From Taibaiella sp. (GTDB taxonomy: Bacteria > Bacteroidota > Bacteroidia > Chitinophagales > Chitinophagaceae), in assembly GCA_013815385.1 (NCBI GenBank), contig JACDGL010000001.1, forward strand, positions 310,001 to 374,000: a stretch of 64,000 nt of DNA. Reading direction: 5' to 3'. The translations under genes were made by a program, and so were the position numbers. Shown here piece by piece: positions 46,401 to 55,388 of this stretch; position 1 is the stretch's first letter; every line of letters starts with the position of its first letter. The notes under the pieces are model-generated. The model saw only the letters and a program-made list of their open reading frames with translations, did not search any database and was not told the origin of the DNA.

Positions 46401-48204
46401 CATTTACAAAAACAGTTCTTCTGTTACCGGTAGTGGTAATATATCTTTTGATGCCAAGACCTACCAGCAATTAAATGGTAAGTTCCAGTTCACTAATGCC
46501 CCTCTTGCATGGCTATCCCCATTTCTGAGTGGTTATGTTAGCCATATATCAGGCATCCTGAATGGGAACGTTGATATTGGGGGTACATCCCAGGCACCGG
46601 ATATTACCGGCACACTGAATATGGTAAGCGCGGGAATGCACATTGATTTTCTTGGCTGCTCCTATACCATTCCTTCGGGTAGTATTGGCATTACCAATAC
46701 GAAGATCGATTTTGGCAACATTACTGTTTACGACCGGTTTAATAATATAGCTTCCCTTACAGGAACTATACAGCACAACCATTTTAAGGATATGAAGCTG
46801 GCGCTAAGTATCAGCTCTGAGCAATTTGAAGTATTCAACATTCGCGATTTTGAGAACCAGGTATTTTATGGCAACCTGATAGCAAGCATCAATCCGCTTA
46901 CTATCCGCGGACCATTTAATAATATTACCATGAATATTAATAATGCAGTGCCCCGTGCAAAATCGCATATTTATATTCCGGTCACTTCGGGTAGCTCGGT
47001 AGGTACTTATAGTTACGTTTCTTTTAAAACCTATGGCAAGACCCAGGAAAAAGCAAAAAAGAACAGGAATAAGCTGAGCATCAATATAAGTGCTGAGATG
47101 AACGATCTGGCTGAAATGACATTGGTGCTTGACCCTTCTACCGGCGATGCAATCAACGCTAAAGGGACCGGCACCATACGCTTAGAGATACCCTCCAACA
47201 ATGATATACGAATGTTTGGCCGTTACGATATAGATGAGGGCGACTATTCGTTCACATTCAAACAATTGTTTTTTAAAAGGAAATTCATACTCAATGCAGG
47301 TAGCTATATTTCCTTCAATGGGCCTTTTACGCAAACCAGCCTTGCTGTAGATGCTACGTATACTGCACGGGCCCGTCTATATGATCTGCTCAGTGACCCC
47401 GAAAAATCTACAGGTATTATTCCACCTAATGAGATGAGCGATGATAAGCTGTCGCAGGATGTAAATGTATTACTCCACATGAATGGCTCGCTGAATAGTC
47501 CTAAGCTTACATTTAATGTAGACATTGCAGATAATAACCGTTTTGTGGGTACCTACGCCTATACAAAGCTGCAACGACTGAACCAGGACGAGCGACAACT
47601 ATTTGACCAGGTTGCCTCTTTATTGCTGGTGGGCTATTTTATACCTCCTGAAGGAGTAGTGGGAAGTACAGCGTCCTCCGGAGCTATTAATAACTTCAGC
47701 GAGATCATTTCAGGTACAGCCTCGTCACAACTCACTAATATTGTAAATAAATTATTAGGTAATCAGGACCTTGCTATAGATCTGAAATATGTTAACTACA
47801 ATCTAAGCGATCCTACCCTCGGGATCATAAAGGGTAATGAAGTTTCTCTTGGGGTTAAAAAGAATTATTTTAATGACCGCCTGGTGGTAGAGGTAGGAGG
47901 CAAATCAGATTGGGGACGGCCAACGAGCGCCAGCAGCACATCTAACTTTAACCTTGCAGGTGATTTCAGGGTACAGTATCTTTTAAACCAGGCCGGTGGG
48001 GTACGCCTTAATCTTTTCCGCACAAGCGATTTTGATGTGACGCTTAACCAAAGCATCACCCGGGGAGGCGTAGGTATTAGCTGGCGTAAATCTTTTGATG
48101 GAGTATCAGATTTTTTCCACGGTAACAAATACAAAAGGAGAATGAACGAGGAAAAGAAAGGTGATAGCAGTAGTGTGATCAGCAACAAAAAAGTAGGTGC
48201 CTGA
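43411..48204 (+). CDS. tamB: TamB-like translocation and assembly module / AsmA-family protein
   Basis: About 1,597 residues. An N-terminal signal anchor (ISILSILLLIVVLVNLTP) is followed by a very long beta-rich body of repeated strand pairs and a C-terminal DUF490/TamB domain (FGRYDIDEGDYSFTFKQLFF; VLLHMNGSLNSPKLTF; DLKYVNYNLSDP). TamB-like proteins bridge the two membranes and move phospholipid or help insert outer-membrane proteins. The first ATG/GTG-type start inside the frame is GTG 43603, but that would remove the anchor. The frame is open back to 43345 without ATG, GTG or TTG, and CTG 43411, about 22 bases after a TATTTTTG box (43381-43388), is my best guess. It diverges from aspS. Confidence 0.85.
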   Translation: MNRFLKILRYIGISILSILLLIVVLVNLTPVQNYIAKKATEVLAHKLKTRVSIDRVRIDFLNHVVIQGLYIQDQQGDTLLYAGEAQVRISDWFFVRKKIPVLHYISLRNGYAHLYRTPASKVWSYQFFIDAFDTGPSKDTVKKPNQFELDLKKVNIENVRFHMDDAWVGTDMDLDAGEFVLDANKLDLKKRILDVNKLQVKAGSVVMRDYKGGRPVDTSKRKSFSPIDITPFNPGKWAVSIKTLLLTDCLLSLEFGERKPVVGEFDAAHLFINKVKMNATGVTINADTVKGKINQLYAHERCGIVIRDMQSDVSVSPNASICNNLYLETNYSKIHNYFAMRYKRFPDFLSYITDVTMEARLKDAIIDSRDVAYFAPVLKRYPTTIRLSGNASGSVADIKAQQLVVTNGKTMIKGNLRMTGLPDINKTFIDFNKGEIILTGGEILRYAPSLRNSPNIALEKISYAYFNGSYKGYIENFAINGVLKTNLGEIHSDVKMNVPGFRAKTAVYSGNVSTDNFNLGTLLRQPDLGIISLKANITGTSFDPVQGQLKTNATISRFDYKGYSYRNITAIGVIARKQFNGSLEIDDPNLALAFNGFIDFNQKIVTINAKANLLKSNFYALHLTTDTVEATGDLDLNCAGSNIDNIAGTARLYNIDIKRNQHRLNLDSVYLYASEDSTGKQLTIQSNDITAHLAGNYLLSGLPYSIQYYFASYLPNYIKKPGKNAPPQNLSFSIITRNVDSLLSISAKKIRGFDNASISGILNAAEQKLSLIANIPYGSIYGYQFTGININSTGNYDLLTVNTSIDNVSVADSILSGSFTIKTTLGNDSLHFNIVTAAPEAYTSATINGDATARGDTLYMRLAPSEFYLNQTKWTIPKGNELVFSQKYLLIKNLELLSGAQKITLNTEYEPTAQNLTILTKDVDLSQFGAWGGLAAYQPDGRINGTIKINNLFKAMFVNADIKATNVKLGGDTIGNINLSGSYDGTKKLLTLNPETGIYKNSSSVTGSGNISFDAKTYQQLNGKFQFTNAPLAWLSPFLSGYVSHISGILNGNVDIGGTSQAPDITGTLNMVSAGMHIDFLGCSYTIPSGSIGITNTKIDFGNITVYDRFNNIASLTGTIQHNHFKDMKLALSISSEQFEVFNIRDFENQVFYGNLIASINPLTIRGPFNNITMNINNAVPRAKSHIYIPVTSGSSVGTYSYVSFKTYGKTQEKAKKNRNKLSINISAEMNDLAEMTLVLDPSTGDAINAKGTGTIRLEIPSNNDIRMFGRYDIDEGDYSFTFKQLFFKRKFILNAGSYISFNGPFTQTSLAVDATYTARARLYDLLSDPEKSTGIIPPNEMSDDKLSQDVNVLLHMNGSLNSPKLTFNVDIADNNRFVGTYAYTKLQRLNQDERQLFDQVASLLLVGYFIPPEGVVGSTASSGAINNFSEIISGTASSQLTNIVNKLLGNQDLAIDLKYVNYNLSDPTLGIIKGNEVSLGVKKNYFNDRLVVEVGGKSDWGRPTSASSTSNFNLAGDFRVQYLLNQAGGVRLNLFRTSDFDVTLNQSITRGGVGISWRKSFDGVSDFFHGNKYKRRMNEEKKGDSSSVISNKKVGA

Positions 48205-48206
48205 TA

Positions 48207-49397
48207 TTAATTGCGTATTGCAATTATCTCTTTAAAATAATGCTCAAGCCTTTTGGCAATAATATCCCAATCAAATTTGCTTCTTATTACTTCAATACCT
48301 TTAGTTCCAACACTTTTACGCAATTCTTCAGCAGCTAACAGATCTATAACACTTTGAGCAAATGCGGTTGCTTCTACCTGCATTATAGCCCCTTCTCCGC
48401 TTTTGATACCCAACCCCCTAAAACCTATATTGGAGCACACAACTGGGATGCCCATAGCCATAGCTTCCAACACTTTATTCTGTGTGCCTGCCCCAAAGCG
48501 CAGTGGTGCTACCACAATGCTTGCACTGTTGTACATCGCTGCCAGATCCTTTACAAAGCCGGTAACCTGTATGTGGTCGTTGGCTAATTGTTGTACCGCA
48601 GGTACTGGTCTTTGGCCGGCTATTACAAAATTTACATTAGGGAATTGCGCCCGGATAAGCGGTAATACATCAGCAACAAAATACTGCACAGCATCAATAT
48701 TAGGCGCATAATCCATATTGCCGGTAAAAAGAATTGTATTGCTATGGGTATAATCGTGGTTGTTTGCTGAAAAGGTATCGAGGTCAACACCATTTGGTAA
48801 AAGCCTCATATTGGTAAGTGCATCCTTTTCTACAAGGTATTCAAGGTCTTCCTGCGAGCATACAAGCGAAAGCTCATATTCCCTTACAATACCTTCATAT
48901 TTCAATACTCTGTCCTGCTCTATGTTTTCAAATATTCTTCTCAGTAGGCCACGCTTCACTTTCCGCCTACGTTCCCAATATAAAGAGAATGCATCTGGTA
49001 GATCCAGGATGCGGGGCACCCCTTTATTTGCTGCTAAGTACGGCGACATTCGCAGATGCTGTACATGCACCGCATCAAACTTCATATCGCTAAGTATTGT
49101 TTGTAATGCTTTGCGCATTTTAGCCGACTGAAAATATAATACCTGGAATGGTTTACTCTTCCATATACCGGCAAGGCAATTGATTGCAGACAACCATTTA
49201 GGCAGGTATATTAAATGTACACTTGTAAAGATCTTTTCCAGTTCGGCCTTGTATTCATATTCCGCTTTAGTTTGTGCAAAGGTTACCAGGTGCAATTCAT
49301 TTTTTTCGCACAGCCTTTTTGCAAGATTGTATATCTTAAGTTTATCTCCCCTATAAGGTGGATATGGAATACGATTAGCTAAAAAAAGTAACCTCAA
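48207..49397 (-). CDS. GT4-family glycosyltransferase
   Basis: 396 residues of GT-B fold. The opening (M)RLLFLANRIPYPPYRGDKL is typical of the GT4 group, and the C-terminal half has ILFTGNMDYAPN and VVAPLRFGAGTQNKVLEAMAMG with the donor-binding Glu. No ATG is present; TTG 49397 is the first usable start after an in-frame stop. It resembles the TIGR03087-type enzymes of exopolysaccharide loci; sugar and acceptor are unknown. It lies 20 bases after ribBA on the same strand. Confidence 0.82.
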   Translation of the reverse strand: MRLLFLANRIPYPPYRGDKLKIYNLAKRLCEKNELHLVTFAQTKAEYEYKAELEKIFTSVHLIYLPKWLSAINCLAGIWKSKPFQVLYFQSAKMRKALQTILSDMKFDAVHVQHLRMSPYLAANKGVPRILDLPDAFSLYWERRRKVKRGLLRRIFENIEQDRVLKYEGIVREYELSLVCSQEDLEYLVEKDALTNMRLLPNGVDLDTFSANNHDYTHSNTILFTGNMDYAPNIDAVQYFVADVLPLIRAQFPNVNFVIAGQRPVPAVQQLANDHIQVTGFVKDLAAMYNSASIVVAPLRFGAGTQNKVLEAMAMGIPVVCSNIGFRGLGIKSGEGAIMQVEATAFAQSVIDLLAAEELRKSVGTKGIEVIRSKFDWDIIAKRLEHYFKEIIAIRN

Positions 49398-49417
49398 GCG
49401 GAAAAGTGGGTTGAATA

Positions 49418-50617
49418 TTATTTTAGAATCTCATGGCCGAGCTTATCCCTCTTGGTTTGCAGGTAAAACTCATTATGTGGGTTTGGCTTTATTTCTATCG
49501 GCACATTCTCTACTATTTCTAAACCATAACCAGATAGCCCTGCACGCTTGCTCGGATTATTTGTCATTAGTTTTAACTTACTAATACCCAGGTGGCGCAG
49601 TATCTGCGCACCCACTCCATAATCCCTCTGATCCATTTTAAAACCCAGCGCTAAATTTGCTTCTACAGTATCCTGCCCTTCCTCTTGTAGTTTGTATGCC
49701 TTTAGTTTATTTAACAATCCTATTCCCCTTCCTTCCTGGTACATATATAACACTACTCCTGCTCCTGCCTCCTCTACCATTTCCATTGCTTTATGCAATT
49801 GCTCACCACAGTCGCACCTCAGTGAGTGCAATATATCCCCGGTAAAGCAGGAACTATGCACACGCACCAGTACCGGCTCGTCTTTATTCCATTTGCCCTT
49901 TACCAAGGCGAGGTGATGCTGACCAGTGCTTTTTTGCAGAAATGCTACAAGCTCAAAATCTCCATATTTGGTAGGCATCTGTACCCTTACCTCTTCTTCT
50001 ACAAGGCACTCTTTGCTTAACCTGTAAGCGATTAGGTCTTGTATAGATATTATTTTAAGGTCGAATTTCCTTGCTATTTCCTTTAGTTGCGGCAGGCGTG
50101 CCATAGTACCATCGTCATTCATTATTTCCACAAGCACTCCAGCTGGCTCAAAACCGGCAAGGCGGGCCAGGTCTACGGTAGCTTCGGTATGGCCAGCGCG
50201 CCGCAGAACGCCTTCATTTTTGGCGCGTAACGGGAATATGTGTCCCGGCCTTCCAAGGTCTTCAGATTTGGTAGCAGGGTCTATTAGCGCCTGCACTGTT
50301 TTAGATCGGTCCTGTGCAGATATACCTGTTGTGCAGCCATGCCCTTTAAGATCTACAGACACCGTAAATGGCGTTTGGTGTAGTACCGTATTATCAGTCA
50401 CCATAAGATTCAGCTTCAGTTCGTCGCATCGGCTCTCCGTAACAGGTGCACAGATAAGCCCGCGCCCGTGTTTAGACATAAAGTTGATGATCTCAGGAGT
50501 TACATTTCTTGCAGCAGTAATAAAATCACCCTCATTTTCCCGGTCTTCATCATCCACTACTATCAGTAATTTTCCTTTTTGCAGGTCTTCTATTGCGGAT
50601 TCAATTGTATCAAGCAT
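49418..50617 (-). CDS. ribBA: bifunctional riboflavin enzyme RibBA
   Basis: 399 residues. The N-terminal half is 3,4-dihydroxy-2-butanone-4-phosphate synthase ([35 protein letters not shown]). The C-terminal half is GTP cyclohydrolase II with the zinc Cys set in [19 protein letters not shown] and the [12 protein letters not shown] motif. Together they supply both precursors of riboflavin. A TAACTTTG box lies 27 bases upstream (50644-50651). It sits between two glycosyltransferase genes with no other riboflavin gene nearby. Confidence 0.97.
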   Translation of the reverse strand: MLDTIESAIEDLQKGKLLIVVDDEDRENEGDFITAARNVTPEIINFMSKHGRGLICAPVTESRCDELKLNLMVTDNTVLHQTPFTVSVDLKGHGCTTGISAQDRSKTVQALIDPATKSEDLGRPGHIFPLRAKNEGVLRRAGHTEATVDLARLAGFEPAGVLVEIMNDDGTMARLPQLKEIARKFDLKIISIQDLIAYRLSKECLVEEEVRVQMPTKYGDFELVAFLQKSTGQHHLALVKGKWNKDEPVLVRVHSSCFTGDILHSLRCDCGEQLHKAMEMVEEAGAGVVLYMYQEGRGIGLLNKLKAYKLQEEGQDTVEANLALGFKMDQRDYGVGAQILRHLGISKLKLMTNNPSKRAGLSGYGLEIVENVPIEIKPNPHNEFYLQTKRDKLGHEILK

Positions 50618-50643
50618 ATAGCTTTCAGCTAGTTATTACCCTG

Positions 50644-50651
50644 CAAAGTTA
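50644..50651 (-). promoter_or_regulatory. -7 box upstream of ribBA
   Basis: TAACTTTG on the minus strand fits TAnnTTTG; no -33 partner is evident. No FMN riboswitch-like structure was recognised in the short leader. Confidence 0.4.
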
Positions 50652-50695
50652 CGATGTATTAAGGCTATTTAGGAAAATATGCCGATAGTAAAACC

Positions 50696-51919
50696 CTATC
50701 CGTTGATATTCTTTTTAGAAGCTATGTGCTCTATCTTATTAACTAAATTTGACATTATATGGGGTTGGGAATAGGTACTGCCAATAAGGTTCTTGCCATT
50801 TTCAGCTATATTTTCTGCTAATGCTTTATTATCAAGGCACCATTTTATCTTTTGTGCAAATTCTTCTTCGTTATCTGCGAGTAAATAATGAATACCCGCA
50901 ATTGCTTCAATACCCTGCACACCAATGGTGGTACTGATCACTAATTTGCAGGCAGCCATTGCCTCCAATATTTTTATACGTATGCCGCCGCCTGCCTTCA
51001 ATGGTACGATCAGTATTTTTTTGTTTTCGATAAAATCGTGCGCGTCGGGCACTTCGCCTTCACAGATGACCCCGGGCGGATTATTACTTTTAAAGGATTC
51101 AGGCATATTACGCCCCGCAAAGAAGAATTTGAATCCGGGACATACATTCCGCACCATTGGCCATACACTATCTATGAACCATCGTATTGCCTCCGTATTA
51201 GCCACCCAATCCATAGCTCCGATATGGTACCCGCACCATTCGGCATGTGTATCTCCGGCTGATGAATCTACATCTATACCAAAAGGTGCTACCAGAATAT
51301 CGGCCTGTATACCAGTGGCACTTACTACTTCTGCATCTCGCTCAGTTATTGGCACCAGCAGATCATACTCTTTCCAGGCCTGCTCTTCAAATTTCTTTAA
51401 CCGCTTTGCCAGATTCTGGAGGTAATATTTCTTAAAGATATTGCCACTTTCTATTGCCAGTCTTTCCCATACCTGGTATTCCACATTATGCAGCCGTAGT
51501 ATTTTTATAATGTTTTCATTATCCTGTAAGTACTGTATATAGGGTGTTAAATAAATACTTTCTACCTGTATCACCATTGGTTCAAAAACCTGTACCACCT
51601 CGCGCAATTTTGTAGCAAAGGCCTCGCTGGTAAATCGTGCTACATGGTTTGGCTCATCGCTGAATAAAAAATTGTTCAGTGTGGCTACTGTTCGCACACT
51701 GTTATCTACATCCACGGTTTCTATACGGTGTATATGGGCATATTCCTTTCTTAGAATATCTTCCGAAACATAATGCCGTACTGTATTCATGGCCAGCAGG
51801 CATACTTCCCAGCCGGCATTATTATAACCATTTATCATTGCCCGCATAGCAATATTACCACCATCGCGATAGGGATAGGGAATACGGTTGGTTACAATAA
51901 GAATACGGCGTTGCAACAT
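50696..51919 (-). CDS. GT4-family glycosyltransferase
   Basis: 407 residues from ATG 51919 (MLQRRILIVTNRIPYPYRDG); a longer frame to 51949 is less likely because the next gene's leader is there. GT-B fold with the donor-site region KKILIVPLKAGGGIRIKILEAMA near 315. It is similar in opening motif to the GT4 at 48207, so the two may be distant paralogues. It diverges from the formyltransferase gene. A TATTTTTG box sits at 51934-51941. Confidence 0.85.
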   Translation of the reverse strand: MLQRRILIVTNRIPYPYRDGGNIAMRAMINGYNNAGWEVCLLAMNTVRHYVSEDILRKEYAHIHRIETVDVDNSVRTVATLNNFLFSDEPNHVARFTSEAFATKLREVVQVFEPMVIQVESIYLTPYIQYLQDNENIIKILRLHNVEYQVWERLAIESGNIFKKYYLQNLAKRLKKFEEQAWKEYDLLVPITERDAEVVSATGIQADILVAPFGIDVDSSAGDTHAEWCGYHIGAMDWVANTEAIRWFIDSVWPMVRNVCPGFKFFFAGRNMPESFKSNNPPGVICEGEVPDAHDFIENKKILIVPLKAGGGIRIKILEAMAACKLVISTTIGVQGIEAIAGIHYLLADNEEEFAQKIKWCLDNKALAENIAENGKNLIGSTYSQPHIMSNLVNKIEHIASKKNING

Positions 51920-51971
51920 AGAGATGCGAATTACAAAAATAATACGCAACTTTGAAACGATTATATTACAA

Positions 51972-52718
51972 ATGGGGATTAAAAAAGTTGTTTTCCTTGG
52001 TTCTAAGCCTATAGGTTATCATTGTTTTGCATATCTGCTCCAGACTTCAGCACAGTTAAACGTGGAAGTAGTGGGTTTGCTTACCCATAAACGCAAGGAA
52101 TTTGGAAGTGAGTACGATCTTAAAACGCTGGCAGCTAAATATGAGATCCCTGTTATTGATACGCTCGATACATTACCGGATTGTGATATTATCTATTCCG
52201 TCCAGTATCATCAAATACTAAAACCACAACACATCAGTAAGGCGAGGCAGGTAGCGGTCAATCTGCATATGGCGCCATTGCCTGAATACAGGGGCAGCAA
52301 CCAATTCTCCTATGCTATATTAGATAAGAAGACAGAATTTGGCACCACTATCCACAAAATAGATGCACGTATAGATCATGGCGATATTCTATTCCAAAAG
52401 AGATTCCCGATACCGGATAACTGCTGGGTGAACGATCTTTATGAGCTTACTTACAATGCCTCCCTGAATCTTTTCAAGCAGACATTATCACATATAATCA
52501 GCGCTAATTACACACCTTTACCACAACAGGCATTGGAGGGTAAATACGGAACAGCTTTACATTTCCGAAATGAAATTGGTGTATTGAAAGAAATAGACCT
52601 GACGTGGGAGAAAGAAAAAATTGAAAGACACATACGCGCTACCTATATGCCGGGCTTTGAGCCACCGTATTGCATTATTGATGGTAAAAAAATCTATTTT
52701 GCTCAATCATTTTCATGA
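51972..52718 (+). CDS. formyltransferase-like protein (methionyl-tRNA/sugar formyltransferase fold)
   Basis: 248 residues from ATG 51972 (MGIKKVVFLGSKPIGYHC). It has the formyltransferase catalytic set: VNLHMAPLPEYRG (Asn, His and the loop) and IDARIDHGDILFQ (Asp). It is shorter than methionyl-tRNA formyltransferase (about 310) and lacks its C-terminal domain. It overlaps a GT4 gene by four bases. Sugar N-formyltransferases such as those acting on dTDP- or GDP-amino sugars share this fold and location among glycosyltransferases, so N-formylation of a sugar nucleotide is the better guess. The usual cofactor is N10-formyl-tetrahydrofolate. Confidence 0.75.
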   Translation: MGIKKVVFLGSKPIGYHCFAYLLQTSAQLNVEVVGLLTHKRKEFGSEYDLKTLAAKYEIPVIDTLDTLPDCDIIYSVQYHQILKPQHISKARQVAVNLHMAPLPEYRGSNQFSYAILDKKTEFGTTIHKIDARIDHGDILFQKRFPIPDNCWVNDLYELTYNASLNLFKQTLSHIISANYTPLPQQALEGKYGTALHFRNEIGVLKEIDLTWEKEKIERHIRATYMPGFEPPYCIIDGKKIYFAQSFS

Positions 52719-53824
52719 CCGGCAAAAAGAAAATATTTCTGACTGTTACTTCTGATCCTAATTATGATCAGCGCATGATACGCATTTGCACCTCACTGTA
52801 TAATGCCGGTTATAATGTTACAATTATTGGCCGCGAACGGCCATCCAGTAAGCCCTTAATAGAAAGACCATATCGCCAGGTGCGTTTAAAGCAAAGGATA
52901 GATAGGGGCAAAATGTTTTATTTCCTCTACAACATAAAGTTGTTCTTTTATCTCCTGTTTCGAAGATCAGATGCGCTTTGCGCCATAGACCTCGATACTA
53001 TTCTGCCCGTATATTGCGTATCTATTCTACGTAATACAGTTCGCATCTACGATGCTCACGAGCTTTTCTGCGAGATCGAAGAAGTAGTAAGCAGGCCCGG
53101 TATACAGAAAATGTGGTACAGTATAGAAAGGCATACCGTACCACATTTTGAATATGGCTACACGGTTAATAAAAGTTATGTAGATGAATATAGAAAGCTA
53201 TATGGCGTACAGTATGCTATTGTAAGGAACGCCACCGTATTAAAACCGCTTACAATACCTGACAAACCAAAACGTTATATCCTATATCAGGGCGCTGTAA
53301 ATAAAGGCCGTTGTTTCGAATACCTGATACCCGCTATGCAGCAGGTAAATGCACAGTTGATAATATGCGGTGAAGGAAATTTCTTTGCGGAGGCTCAGCA
53401 ACTTGTTAAAGAAAATAATCTTGAAGATAAAGTGGTATTTAAGGGGTATGTAACCCCGGAACAGTTGCCTGCGTACACGCTAGGGGCATATATAGGCATT
53501 ACTCTATTCGTAGCTACCAGCAGAAGTAATGAACTTTCGCTTGCCAATCGCTTTTTTGATTACATGCATTCAGGTGTTCCCCAATTGACAATGAACTATC
53601 CTGAGTACGCCAATATCAATGAAAAGTATGAGATTGCTACATTAATAGATAATGTAAGTGTTGAAAACATTGCGAATGCACTGAACTGCTTACTTACCGA
53701 TAATGAATATTATAACCACTTGCAGACTAATTGCCTGGCGGCACGCGAAGTATATTGCTGGCAAGAAGAAGAAAAAAGATTGCTGAAAGTGTATGAAAAA
53801 GCATTCCTTGGATCAAAGCGGTAG
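52715..53824 (+). CDS. GT4-family glycosyltransferase
   Basis: 369 residues. Its start, ATGA, overlaps the formyltransferase stop. The N-terminal half begins KIFLTVTSDPNYDQRMIRIC, and the C-terminal half carries LIICGEGNFFAEAQQLVKEN and a donor-site region SLANRFFDYMHSGVPQL. The donor sugar is unknown; coupling to the formyltransferase suggests use of the formylated sugar. It overlaps the following GT2 gene by 32 bases. Confidence 0.85.
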   Translation: MTGKKKIFLTVTSDPNYDQRMIRICTSLYNAGYNVTIIGRERPSSKPLIERPYRQVRLKQRIDRGKMFYFLYNIKLFFYLLFRRSDALCAIDLDTILPVYCVSILRNTVRIYDAHELFCEIEEVVSRPGIQKMWYSIERHTVPHFEYGYTVNKSYVDEYRKLYGVQYAIVRNATVLKPLTIPDKPKRYILYQGAVNKGRCFEYLIPAMQQVNAQLIICGEGNFFAEAQQLVKENNLEDKVVFKGYVTPEQLPAYTLGAYIGITLFVATSRSNELSLANRFFDYMHSGVPQLTMNYPEYANINEKYEIATLIDNVSVENIANALNCLLTDNEYYNHLQTNCLAAREVYCWQEEEKRLLKVYEKAFLGSKR

Positions 53825-54587
53825 TGATACCATAGCTTTTAGCGTAGTAATACCTGCATATAATGCAGAGCAAACTATTGCCAGGGCACTTCGCTCGTGT
53901 ATCAACCAATCTTACTCGCCGGCAGAGATCATTGTAGTAGATGATGCCGGCACTGATAATACAGGCGCCCTGATAAAAGCCTCCTTCCCCTCTGTTAATT
54001 ATATAAAGCGTTTAAATAATGGCGGCAGCGGGGCTGCAAGGAATACTGGGATCAATGCTGCCAGATCAAATTTTATCGCATTTCTGGATGCTGATGACAT
54101 ATGGCATCCCGAGAAGTTACTGATGGCTAAAAATATTTTGGATTCACAGCCCGGCATACATTTTCTATACCATTCCTACACGCTTAAAGATATATATTCA
54201 ATAGTCCTGCCGGAGCGTATTACTTTATACAAGCTCCCCTTTATTCGTCTGTTGTATAAGAATGTGATCGCTACCCCAACCGCCATCATTCGCAAAGCCG
54301 ATAATTACCGTTTTAATGACACCATGCGCTATATGGAAGATTATGACCTTTGGCTGCGTATAGCCTACAGGCATAAAGTTTACTTTGTTGATACAACACT
54401 TACACAGCTTGGAAGGCCTGTACTCTCAAAAGGGGGTGTGAGTAGTAATAAATGGAAGATGCGCAGGGGTGAGCTACGGGCATACAGTCATCTGGTAAGA
54501 TTAAATTTACTTTTCGTCTTTTTGCTACCCTTTCTTTATACATTCAGTATTCTGAAACACCTGTACAAAGCAATATTCCATCGTTAA
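53793..54587 (+). CDS. GT2-family glycosyltransferase
   Basis: 264 residues. GT-A fold: SVVIPAYNAEQTIARALRSC, IIVVDDAGTDNT, then NGGSGAARNTGINAARSNF and FLDADDIW with the metal-binding DxD. A late hydrophobic stretch (LNLLFVFLLPFLYTF) probably attaches it to the membrane. Its 32-base overlap with the GT4 gene suggests coupled translation. It ends overlapping the convergent ftsE by four bases. Confidence 0.86.
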   Translation: MKKHSLDQSGSDTIAFSVVIPAYNAEQTIARALRSCINQSYSPAEIIVVDDAGTDNTGALIKASFPSVNYIKRLNNGGSGAARNTGINAARSNFIAFLDADDIWHPEKLLMAKNILDSQPGIHFLYHSYTLKDIYSIVLPERITLYKLPFIRLLYKNVIATPTAIIRKADNYRFNDTMRYMEDYDLWLRIAYRHKVYFVDTTLTQLGRPVLSKGGVSSNKWKMRRGELRAYSHLVRLNLLFVFLLPFLYTFSILKHLYKAIFHR

Positions 54588-55276
54588 GGCATACTTGCCA
54601 CTGATATTTCCTTTATTCCACCTTGGTCAATCCGTACCACGCGTGCAGGATATCTTCCTATGATCGTATAATCATGCGTCGCCATTATAACAGCAGTATT
54701 ATAATCCCTGCAAATATTAAAAAGCAATTGCATTATTTCATCAGTAGTATCAGGATCAAGGTTACCGGTAGGCTCATCTGCCAGTATTAGTTTAGGATTA
54801 TTTAGTAATGCCCGGGCTATATCTACACGCTGCTGTTCACCACCCGACATTTCGTAAGTCATTTTAAATCCCTTATTCCTTAGCCCTACCTTAGTCAATA
54901 CATTCTCTATCTTTTCCTTCATCAATGCCTTATCCTTCCATCCGGTAGCCTTTAGTACAAATTCGAGGTTATCATAAACATTGCGGTCTGTCAGCAAGCG
55001 AAAATCCTGAAATACAATACCTAGGTTACGTCGTAATTGCGGGATATTTTGCCATTTTAGATGTGTCAGATCAAAGCCGGCCACTGTGCCTTCCCCCTGT
55101 TTTAGATAAATATCACCATACAAGGTTTTCAACAGGCTCGATTTTCCGCTTCCGGTTTTCCCTATCATATATACAAACTCACCCTTATCCACCTGGAAGT
55201 TTACATTATTCAATACAAGGTTTTCACCCTGGTATATATTAGCCTGCCTGAGTAATACTATATTATTCTCCCCCAT
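54584..55276 (-). CDS. ftsE: cell-division ATP-binding protein FtsE
   Basis: 230 residues. ABC ATPase with Walker [14 protein letters not shown]-loop VFQDFRLL, signature [15 protein letters not shown] and Walker [13 protein letters not shown]. The short length and the [13 protein letters not shown] phrase fit FtsE, which with FtsX controls peptidoglycan hydrolases at the division site. ftsX is not adjacent in this window, so a lipoprotein-release-type ATPase is a weaker alternative. Confidence 0.85.
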   Translation of the reverse strand: MGENNIVLLRQANIYQGENLVLNNVNFQVDKGEFVYMIGKTGSGKSSLLKTLYGDIYLKQGEGTVAGFDLTHLKWQNIPQLRRNLGIVFQDFRLLTDRNVYDNLEFVLKATGWKDKALMKEKIENVLTKVGLRNKGFKMTYEMSGGEQQRVDIARALLNNPKLILADEPTGNLDPDTTDEIMQLLFNICRDYNTAVIMATHDYTIIGRYPARVVRIDQGGIKEISVASMP

Positions 55277-55336
55277 TGTTTAAATGTGTTTTGTGGTAGT
55301 ATGCGAATGTAAATTAAGACATTCCTTTATAAAGTA

Positions 55337-55366
55337 AAAAGCGCCCTCCGGTTGGAGGACGCTTTT
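55337..55366 (-). terminator. terminator after the 763-residue protease gene
   Basis: On the minus strand the stem AAAAGCGTCCTCC/GGAGGGCGCTTTT, with one mismatch and a four-base loop, is followed by T residues, about 22 bases past the stop. Confidence 0.75.
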
Positions 55367-55388
55367 ATATCTTATAAGATGATTCTTA

